DNA of 13,279 bases from an uncultured Oscillospiraceae bacterium. GTDB lineage: Bacteria; Bacillota; Clostridia; Oscillospirales; Oscillospiraceae. The notes beneath the pieces were generated by a model. The model saw nothing but the letters and a program-made list of their open reading frames with translations, was not told the DNA's origin and did no database searches. Where the stretch lies: contig CAKTVW010000047.1 in NCBI GenBank assembly GCA_934630495.1, positions 1-13,279 on the forward strand, read 5' to 3'. Positions 10,801 to 13,279 of the stretch are shown piece by piece (positions within the stretch are counted from its first letter, which is position 1; each line of letters starts with the position of its first letter). A program made the translations under genes and the position numbers.

Positions 10801-10850
10801 AGATTGCAGCAATCTTTGCGAGAAGTAAAGATTTGCTTGCAAATGACTGA
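1863..10850 (+). CDS. Giant multi-domain SLH-anchored surface protein (adhesin-like)
   Basis: The product has 2995 residues. Residues 1-31 are a signal peptide (MKHTKR, hydrophobic core, TASA-A cleavage site). Three SLH domains start near residues 2815, 2875 and 2936 with TRAM/TREQ/TRAQ positions; SLH domains bind secondary cell-wall polymer, so the protein should be displayed on the cell surface. In between, in order, are: a beta-rich repeat domain (about 44-176); an InlB-type repeat (258-336); repeat domain 2 (345-513); a Big_3-like Ig domain (528-610); InlB repeats (612-763); repeat domain 3 (772-905); an InlB repeat (915-991); a Big_2-like Ig domain (995-1082); repeat domain 4 (1085-1340); further Ig-like segments; a cadherin-like 'DYDRAVTFDILANDVF' segment (about 1684-1773); a beta-sandwich-like region beginning IYYEDSN (about 1777-2046); Cys/His modules (2067-2396); repeat domain 5 (2408-2561); and a proline-rich linker (2757-2813). 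I recognise no catalytic domain. An adhesin or carbohydrate-binding role is inference. Domain names rest on motif reading only. Confidence 0.88.
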   Translation: MKHTKRLLAMLLTVCMVLAMLPTAVLTASAAGISSATPANGQQYIVAYYDGTNYYALPHVTNATTYNGTAVTLNAANKVSTADAADLAWTLVAGTTAGQYYLTYTQGSSTYYLYKNGTGKSNYNIKGSTSDKNYWTFTASETGYTVQAVGRGTNNTYLAYNSSKWKVYGSAQTLTLLEIGDASSSTHTVTASASPAEGGTVTVSGNTITAVPNEGYYVTGDFVADDGIEVTYNNDNTFTFTATKDGEVVIEFKQKAAAVLTYSENGVSTNDDIAYVGDSVELLAPKNAAPSGYTFMGWLPTTYATSDTAPTGLLQAGDSYTLTAEDCTVYAVYAIAGEGGGASDEFVQTGSLTDGDYVFGAVKATTPADTTAIAAINATVTGGWHKYSDLTPSSDKKINTTDSTVIWTLANQDGGGFTLKNKSTGTYLVLGSGTGSGSTSMSATAGTIYASVADASNQTFELHQSSSATASSGNQLVCNASGNYGYRMYANRANANNMFTAFRFYKAGAGTSYTGYTTNADSSVTYTLDSIAVTTSATKTEFSLGETFSYDGLVITATYQGSNGTTKQNVVTPTSVSAPDMTTSGTKTVTVTYTEGGVTKTTTYQITVKATYTLTYDANTTDEVTGMPENVTGLAEETVYTLSTDAPVRKGYDFYGWAASADSDVEINTVTMDGNKTVYAIWLEKTQYTVSYYAKDGDAPVLTKTYYEGDTISAADVPTIDAPDGFAFKGWYGTTYGGATAPAYITPAGTTVNGNLTFRAVYAELGEGGASETFKLHIDGVYVAARSGSNTYLDATTSEADAAEMGYDIVDGKAYLYYLNGTTKVYIYNNGSDTSVAFSSGTIPTGSTGYEYWTVTENGTTITFKNGVGTRYLAQNGNRFSTYTPTQTQYPYQFTKVGGGTVTGYTTNPVVANSHTVTWYNADGSIFKTTSVKENAAINAPSDNPVKADEGETYYTFAGWAKTANATTPLTDLGKMGTANMEFYPVFTAAQYTFTAEISGSDTLRVGKTKTLTATLTATPEKDVTGYTAEWKSNAPTIVNVDAATGKLTGMAPGSATITVTFKNADGTVIATATKTVTVSEATGGYTLMTKANTTDVDANFDWSGDYIIAGRKSGYVADVNDYQILTPAWGQTISGKSYDVVIEDGEVGKAQNNASIANIDENGSGTLATAYSSGATADSSVIAMEKTGDNVVNGEAIFDQITEIDDGFAFTIEQVDDVNHYYTIRVKGTNYYLANSYSTTTGNNEFGYVLNASADDTRALWTIGWYSSVNTVDGYQADVVNIQSVYSSHRSILFNTLDWGSPRAENARFRVYGDGAYGGKLNTGSYGSGTCYNLFLFGNPNPFRAQIYYAGEQITISNAGEIPYGKETATLTSALVPNIDDYPNWSQVGTPTWSIVEKNNAMTIDPNTGVISVNDSASGTYALVQVSYVVHDELNNVDHTVSTQAKVIVGEQTATYRTVIYEVLSGADTEVQYTVYKTDSSAADACILPLDAYVVNELTDDNSKTGSVVKAGTAVWSVVNNTDASGTVSITADGRLNYANVTKDSILTVTVTGLTGDGESAGSATYKVYVKRVSYTAQITHDNGTTGDFTVPFGSNNIPLDKLVKNAEGATDGFTLDESKLTWATNNAGAVITKNADGTAKLDVSGLAAGTVITVYVSGMTATADGVTANVPRASVKITVGEQTTDVIANNDTVIVDYDRAVTFDILANDVFTNTAAASVVLNGAPTGFTVNDDMTVTFKPTGMLNDAVSCTYTVTAENGKTASATITVKPAAAIYYEDSNSAFSYTDGKHGAWTTLGTESVTEQTSSLTAADIVEFDTNYDGVYTQYSAGSVHKVNVTKAESNASASGKNPFVEFDFAGTGFDVVSVTSNNTGAFLVQVTKDGKSVYSKLISTYRGYQYIAEGFEAVSYQQAVRCDKDGNESSTGAYSKTITDANGGFTVHYETEGFFVKDGDSYVAAPDGSDGPFFVKRVETHYWQPVDDAENLDYYQIPVLKVNGLDYGVYHVKITAAYTSAYDIKQDGEYDFFFDAVRVHDPIANEASLTYISIRDAIIEAGGFGSAEAEPCGHTGSSHWELGTKASYNASETLNGRGKLVEKCDVCGNVIDTTFFYVTAAAKTTALSTETETDSSELSYTIAVDGSAPTAASDFIKSLKLTEYWKSNNANVVNCYNNANVAYAAGAGTAYVTLQLTAEDGTVYASAIHTAEITVTGHTHVWGSAKVSQAATCTTAGLRVYSCTVSGCTKTKTENILALGHSYGDWSTDSNEHWHVCARCSSVADKAPHNMVYDETLNKDVCSVCGYVAGGTAHTHSYTATVTTEPTCGKAGVRTYTCTCGDSYTEEIPATGEHSYTEYTENGASTHYALCGVCGDVVEEPHTFDAGVTSGSTITYTCTKCGYQKTETVPEDTDVYTLVTSADQMKLGDTIVIAASGYDFAVSSTQNKNNRGKAAITKDETAGTISFTDDAGVAEFTLGAGTTDGTYSFKDANGYLYAASSGSNYLRSESTLSGNSSWTIEFTEDGTATVKAQGTNTRNLMRYNNTSNLFSCYASGQEPLCLYRKPAAAESTARVSETYEKRGSPEDIVGGVTGTAIIDGKGSEFSMEEFEKYGPKTEVYLSENQAVIFYLENGAAGTDVQIGAKAVNATPANLTVITLRGAAAGGAVQTRSAPLVTATEMYYEIGGGLVWNGATSCAIVVANTGKGVMALTNVRSSAAIKLQINRATAEAGRSVMQRVADDTMIYGMDDFTTLLDSAQATDPTLPEDPIDPIEPTTEKPADPTEPGEPTKPTDPKPTEPTDPKPVDPEPTEPKGDPESFTDLEKGAWYYKSVSYAIETGLMNGVGEHEFAPDDTLTRAMLVTILYRQAGEPTVAKRATFADVAEKSWYADAVAWAVERGITNGMGDNLFAPDEPVTREQMVTFLWRFAEKPESAQTLADFPDADKVPDYAKAAFAWAVEKGIVNGNPIGGKVCLDPSGTATRAQIAAIFARSKDLLAND
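10125..10290 (+). repeat. Proline-rich linker, degenerate CCGACC repeats
   Basis: Within the giant gene, the DNA repeats short units of the type CCGACC / CCGACCGAA / CCGAAGCCG. These encode Pro alternating with Thr, Asp, Glu and Lys (residues about 2757-2813). The linker sits immediately before the SLH domains and probably spans the peptidoglycan layer. Such low-complexity DNA is prone to length change by slippage. Confidence 0.75.
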
Positions 10851-10895
10851 CTTGTATGATATGCTATTGACATGAGAATAGGCAGGTGAAGTACG

Positions 10896-11120
10896 ATGAA
10901 AAAAGGATATCATAAACCCGAACTCTTCTACGAAAGCTTCAACCTCATGGATGCGATCACCGCTTGTATGGTCACTGCGCAGCAGGGCGATCCGACTCAG
11001 TGTTCATGGTACGATGAAGAGGGCTTCGGCGTGACGGTCTTCCTGCCGGAAACCGTTATGACATGCGAAGTAACTCCCGAGGCTTTTGAGGTTCCGACGG
11101 AGAACATCTTCGGTTCTTAA
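10896..11120 (+). CDS. Small three-Cys peptide, candidate modified-peptide (RiPP-like) precursor
   Basis: The product is a 74-residue peptide beginning MKKGYHKPELFYESFNLMDA, with Cys at 24, 36 and 57 and a C-terminal serine (IFGS). It has a strong start: AGGTGA (10884-10889), six bases before the ATG. It begins 45 bases after the giant gene's stop; a weak -10-like TATGAT (10855-10860) lies between them. The N-terminal pattern KPxLxxExFxLxxxIxxC resembles a recurring leader-like start of short Clostridia proteins that I recall as uncharacterised. There is no classical signal peptide, no transmembrane segment and no Gly-Gly cleavage site. The downstream membrane protein and HPrK-like kinase suggest it is their substrate, with the N-terminus as recognition leader and the Cys- and Ser-containing C-terminus as core. 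This is inference. It may instead be a small structural or regulatory protein. Confidence 0.7.
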   Translation: MKKGYHKPELFYESFNLMDAITACMVTAQQGDPTQCSWYDEEGFGVTVFLPETVMTCEVTPEAFEVPTENIFGS

Positions 11121-11125
11121 ATCAC

Positions 11126-11157
11126 GCAATGTGGAAGCCTGCGGGCTTCCACATTGT
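11126..11157. repeat. 31-base palindromic repeat, copy 1
   Basis: A perfect 13-bp stem (11127-11139 with 11144-11156, starting CAATGTGGAAGCC) closes a TGCG loop. It begins six bases after the stop of the small peptide gene. No T-run follows, so it is not a classical intrinsic terminator, though it could protect or trim the 3' end of the peptide mRNA. Positions 11126-11156 recur without a mismatch at 11409-11439. Confidence 0.85.
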
Positions 11158-11188
11158 CAGCGTGTCGAAAAATCTTTTCGGCACGCTG
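11158..11188. repeat. Inverted repeat, 14-bp stem
   Basis: CAGCGTGTCGAAAA (11158-11171) pairs with TTTTCGGCACGCTG (11175-11188) over 14 positions with one G-T pair and a three-base loop. It abuts the preceding palindrome directly, giving two hairpins back to back. The A/T-rich top next to a GC-rich base resembles interspersed palindromic units of Clostridia. Confidence 0.75.
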
Positions 11189-11216
11189 GCAGACTGCTAA
11201 AAAGTTCGGAAGACAA

Positions 11217-11264
11217 GCAACTCACGCCTGTCGGCGTACATAGGTACGGTAGGGCGTGAGTTGC
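11217..11264. repeat. Compound hairpin with nested stem
   Basis: The outer 12-bp stem GCAACTCACGCC / GGCGTGAGTTGC (11217-11228 with 11253-11264) is perfect. A second stem CGTAC/GTACG (11235-11239 with 11244-11248) sits inside it with a four-base loop. This gives a two-tier fold with an internal loop, more like a structured RNA element than a simple terminator. Confidence 0.75.
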
Positions 11265-11274
11265 GCAGTAAGTC

Positions 11275-11302
11275 AAAATCCTTGCGAAGCAAGCAGATTT
11301 TT
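11275..11302 (+). terminator. Possible terminator hairpin
   Basis: AAAATC/GATTTT (11275-11280 with 11296-11301) and an inner CTTGC/GCAAG stem (11281-11285 with 11289-11293, GAA loop) form a bulged hairpin ending in TTTTT on the plus strand. It could end the peptide transcript. The stem has low GC content and a two-base bulge, so its efficiency is doubtful. Confidence 0.4.
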
Positions 11303-11408
11303 ACATTATAAGGTTCAGAATATTCCGTTTTTGTGAATCAAAGCGCTGAGGGAAAAGCCTACAAATAGTTTGCCGATTTTGACGATTACGGACTTTTTTG
11401 ACAGTTTG

Positions 11409-11440
11409 GCAATGTGGAAGCCTGCGGGCTTCCACATTGC
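11409..11440. repeat. 31-base palindromic repeat, copy 2
   Basis: Identical to copy 1 over 31 bases, with a 14-bp stem here because G11409 pairs with C11440. The two copies are 283 bases apart and bracket the other hairpins, so they could be the ends of an inserted element or two insertions of the same palindrome. Confidence 0.85.
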
Positions 11441-11499
11441 TTATTCGGACGAAAAATGACTTGAGACAAATTTGAAAATGAAGCATTGAAGAAAATACG

Positions 11500-11535
11500 C
11501 TCCGTAGTACGGCGGCTGATGCCGCCGCTGCGGAG
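11500..11535 (+). promoter_or_regulatory. GC-rich leader hairpin before the membrane-protein gene
   Basis: A 7-bp stem CGGCGGC/GCCGCCG (11510-11516 with 11521-11527, TGAT loop) is extended by CTCCG/CGGAG (11500-11504 with 11531-11535). It ends 33 bases before the ribosome binding site of the next gene. It has no T-run and could influence mRNA stability or translation. Confidence 0.45.
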
Positions 11536-11567
11536 GCAAATCGAATTTTCCGGCCGATCACGGCGCG

Positions 11568-11574
11568 AAAGGAA
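11568..11574 (+). promoter_or_regulatory. Ribosome binding site deciding the start at 11581
   Basis: AAAGGAA has its GGA core seven bases before the ATG at 11581. An in-frame TTG at 11575 lies only one base after this sequence, too close to be used, so the ATG is the start. Confidence 0.7.
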
Positions 11575-11580
11575 TTGACC

Positions 11581-12375
11581 ATGGCCACACAAAGAAAACA
11601 CAAGCCGGCCGGCGGAAAGCACAGACGAAGCGGCCGCGATATTTGGATCGTTTTGCTGCTGACGGTCCTGCTGCTGGCGATCATTGCGCTGGTTTTTGTT
11701 GTGCTGTTTCAGACGGAGCAAACCCCCGATGAGACGAGCACAAGCAGCACGGTCGAGCTGCAATGTTCCTATGATATCGACGGCTTTACGCCGCTCCCGG
11801 ACGCGCCGATCGGCGCGATCTCGGACGAGCTGGAGCTGCTCTACGCGGGCACATATTCCGGCGCGTACATGGAAGACGGGACGGATGAGCAGGTTACGGA
11901 TGTTTTGGCGCTGATCGTCGAAAACAAGGGAAGCGCAACGATAGAGTATGCACAGCTTTGCCTGATGTGTGACGAAAAGCCGGTTTATTTTTCCGTTACG
12001 GCGCTGCCCGCGACGGGAAAAGTGTTTGTGCTTGCGCAGGACCGCGCGGCATACACCACCGAAATGCGCCTTGGCGTGCTTACATGTACGCAAAGCGCCG
12101 CCTTGAGCGACCGTGCGGTATTGGATTTCGGCGGGGAGTTTCGGCTCTATCCGTCCGACGGCGTGCTCAATCTGCAAAACATTTCCCAAAAGGATATTGC
12201 GGGAGACGTGTCGCTGTATTTCAAGAACTACCGCGACGGACTGTTCTGGGGCGGGATCACCTACCGCGTCTCCTTTGCAGACGGATTTGCTGCCGACGAA
12301 ACGCGGCAAAGCATCCAGCCGCACTATACCGTCGACGGCTCGGTCATTCTCTATATGAGCTATGAAGATGCCTGA
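11581..12375 (+). CDS. Single-pass membrane protein with large extracytoplasmic domain, unknown function
   Basis: The product has 264 residues from the ATG chosen by its ribosome binding site. Residues 1-20 are strongly basic (MATQRKHKPAGGKHRRSGRD), 21-43 form one hydrophobic helix, and a Thr/Ser-rich linker leads into a domain of about 200 residues outside the membrane. The positive-inside rule places the N-terminus in the cytoplasm. The outer domain is predicted to be beta-rich. A transthyretin/Ig-like stretch (DVLALIVENKGSATIEYAQL) and a C-terminal block containing NISQKDIAGDVSLYFKNYRD, then GGITYRVSF, then HYTVDG are its most distinctive parts. I do not recognise a named family, though similar 'GGITY' proteins seem to recur in Clostridia. 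Its stop overlaps the kinase start by 14 bases, so the two are translationally coupled and probably act together. Possible roles are a transport accessory, a peptide-binding or immunity-type protein; none is shown. Confidence 0.82.
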   Translation: MATQRKHKPAGGKHRRSGRDIWIVLLLTVLLLAIIALVFVVLFQTEQTPDETSTSSTVELQCSYDIDGFTPLPDAPIGAISDELELLYAGTYSGAYMEDGTDEQVTDVLALIVENKGSATIEYAQLCLMCDEKPVYFSVTALPATGKVFVLAQDRAAYTTEMRLGVLTCTQSAALSDRAVLDFGGEFRLYPSDGVLNLQNISQKDIAGDVSLYFKNYRDGLFWGGITYRVSFADGFAADETRQSIQPHYTVDGSVILYMSYEDA

Positions 12376-13207
12376 AATGACACTGCGGCTGGGGGATGTG
12401 TTCCTGACCCTGCGCGGACTTCTCCCGTCGGAGGATGACGGCTATCTCTGCCGCTTCCGAACGGAGGAACAGAGGACGGACGTGCTCTGCACGGTCACGC
12501 GCGACGATACGCTGCAGCCGCCGAAGGAGCCGCCGCGCGTTCGCGAGGTATGGAAAGAGGTTTGGACCGCAGAGGGACGGCATGTGCTCTGCTACTATTC
12601 CGATCTGCGGCATGAAAAATGCTATGCCATGCTGACGGAATGCGCGGAGGACCGCCTGTCGCTGTGCTTCAACGGCCTGCTTGCGCACGATCTCGGGAGG
12701 ACCGTCCTTTCCTGCATTGCAATGGAGCATCTGCTCCTGCGCCGCGGCGAAGCGATCTTCCATGCGGCATGGATCGAACGGAATGGGAAAGCGCTGCTGT
12801 TTTCCGGGGCATCGGGCGCGGGAAAGTCCACGCATACGGCGCTGTGGGAGTCTCTGCGGCACACGCCGGTCTGTAACGGCGACAAGGCGCTGCTGTTCCT
12901 GCGCGGCGGCACGCTCTGGGCGGGCGGGCTGCCCTATGCCGGTTCGTCGGGTATCTGTACGGATCGCAGGCTACCTGTGCATGCCGTCGTGTTCTTGTCG
13001 CACGGGAAGGAAAACGTGTTGACGCGCCTCGGCGCCGCAGAGGCGGTGAAGCTGCTGGTATCGCAGATGCCGGTCCAGCGCTGGAATGAGGGCGATGTCT
13101 CCGCAGCACTGAAGCTGGCCGTCAAGGCTGCCGAGACGGTGCCCGTTTATACCTATGCCTGCCTGCCGGATGCGTCCGCCGTGGCGTATTTGGACGGCTT
13201 GATCTAA
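12362..13207 (+). CDS. HPr kinase/PEPCK-like P-loop protein, RiPP-cluster type
   Basis: The product has 281 residues. The kinase core begins at FHAAWIER (residues 133-140), followed by KALLFSG and a Walker A loop GASGAGKST (149-157). Then come NGDKALL (172-178), in the place of the aspartate-containing catalytic/metal motif of the HPrK/PEPCK fold, and a PYAGSSGI segment (191-198). The N-terminal 110 residues are a less conserved beta-rich region (RLGDVFLTLRG..., WKEVW...). It lacks the usual N-terminal domain of true HprK, and no ptsH-type gene is nearby. Homologues of this shortened type occur in lasso-peptide and other RiPP gene clusters, where some phosphorylate the precursor peptide. Coupling to the membrane-protein gene (14-base overlap) and the nearby 74-residue peptide fit that role. 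Alternative starts are M3 (12368) and M6 (12377, one base after the previous stop); none has a clear Shine-Dalgarno. Kinase activity itself is inference. Confidence 0.83.
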   Translation: MKMPEMTLRLGDVFLTLRGLLPSEDDGYLCRFRTEEQRTDVLCTVTRDDTLQPPKEPPRVREVWKEVWTAEGRHVLCYYSDLRHEKCYAMLTECAEDRLSLCFNGLLAHDLGRTVLSCIAMEHLLLRRGEAIFHAAWIERNGKALLFSGASGAGKSTHTALWESLRHTPVCNGDKALLFLRGGTLWAGGLPYAGSSGICTDRRLPVHAVVFLSHGKENVLTRLGAAEAVKLLVSQMPVQRWNEGDVSAALKLAVKAAETVPVYTYACLPDASAVAYLDGLI

Positions 13208-13279
13208 GGCAACACCGCATAATTGCACCTTCCGCCTTCGCCGGATATTTTTCGCCGATCCAGCGGTTTGAAAAGTTTG
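13208..13279. other. Window end, no supported gene
   Basis: These 72 bases follow the kinase stop. They begin GGCAACACCGCATAATTGCA and contain no gene start with a ribosome binding site and no finished hairpin terminator. They may be the edge of an interspersed repeat or the spacer to a next cassette gene outside the window. Confidence 0.4.

Larger units (their letters stand above)
11121..11580. other. Structured intergenic region with multiple stem-loops
   Basis: There are 460 bases without a supported gene between the small peptide gene and the membrane-protein gene. They hold, in order: palindrome copy 1 (11126-11157), a 14-bp hairpin (11158-11188), a compound hairpin (11217-11264), a bulged hairpin with a T-run (11275-11302), an AT-rich stretch, palindrome copy 2 (11409-11440), and a GC-rich hairpin (11500-11535) upstream of the next ribosome binding site. 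I see no classical promoter boxes with good spacing. The density of inverted repeats suggests mobile palindromic elements (MITE/REP-like) or a structured RNA. Confidence 0.6.

Noticed and set aside
7494..10913. Second antisense open frame of 1139 codons
   Set aside because: Same reasoning: a mirror of the sense codon pattern, no domain, no start signals. The sense strand has a signal peptide and SLH domains in the correct frame.
11129..11202. Tiny plus-strand frame (MWKPAGFHIV...) starting inside palindrome copy 1, with a similar start in copy 2 at 11412
   Set aside because: The frame is made of hairpin sequence, has no ribosome binding site, and diverges immediately after the repeat in copy 2.
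11398..11426. Promoter from TTGACA at 11398-11403
   Set aside because: The bases 17 downstream fall in the palindrome stem (CCTGCG) and do not resemble a -10 box.
11126..11440. CRISPR array
   Set aside because: There are only two copies of the repeat, 283 bases apart, with no regular spacers and no cas genes.
11386..12324. Minus-strand open frame of 312 codons opposite the membrane-protein gene
   Set aside because: It is a shadow of the sense gene and its upstream hairpins. The sense protein has a clean transmembrane segment and a ribosome binding site.

Overview
The window looks like chromosomal DNA from a GC-rich Bacillota, most likely a gut-type member of the Oscillospirales/Clostridia. 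This rests on tRNA genes with encoded CCA ends, vegetative sigma-A promoters, AAAGGAGG-type ribosome binding sites, and a giant S-layer-homology (SLH) protein whose signal peptide and Ig/InlB-like modules are typical of that group. The assignment comes from style, not from a marker gene.

Left part (1-1862). A five-gene tRNA operon reads leftward in the order Val(TAC)-Asp(GTC)-Phe(GAA)-Gly(GCC)-Cys(GCA). It has a perfect consensus promoter at 720-748 and an intrinsic terminator at 157-183. Three of its four spacers hold a hairpin. Next, also on the minus strand, is a YgjP/SprT-like zinc metallopeptidase gene (866-1417). A divergent control region (1418-1862) separates it from the next gene.

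Middle (1863-10850). One 2995-residue exported protein fills two thirds of the window. It has a signal peptide, five diverged copies of a beta-rich repeat domain interleaved with InlB-type and bacterial Ig-like domains, a cadherin-like segment, a beta-sandwich-like region, a Cys/His (CxxC) module array, a proline-rich linker and three C-terminal SLH domains for cell-wall anchoring. Several repeat-domain copies coincide with lower-GC patches inside the gene.

Right part (10896-13207). A compact cassette follows: a 74-residue small peptide (leader-like KPxLxxExFxLxxxIxxC start, three Cys, C-terminal Ser); a 460-base intergenic region packed with stem-loops, including a 31-base palindrome present twice without a mismatch; a single-pass membrane protein with a large extracytoplasmic domain; and, overlapping it by 14 bases, an HPr-kinase/PEPCK-like P-loop protein. 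HPrK-like kinases are known partners of some modified-peptide (RiPP, lasso) precursors. The cassette is therefore the best candidate here for an undescribed peptide-modification or secretion system. The window ends 72 bases after the kinase gene, so further members may lie beyond.
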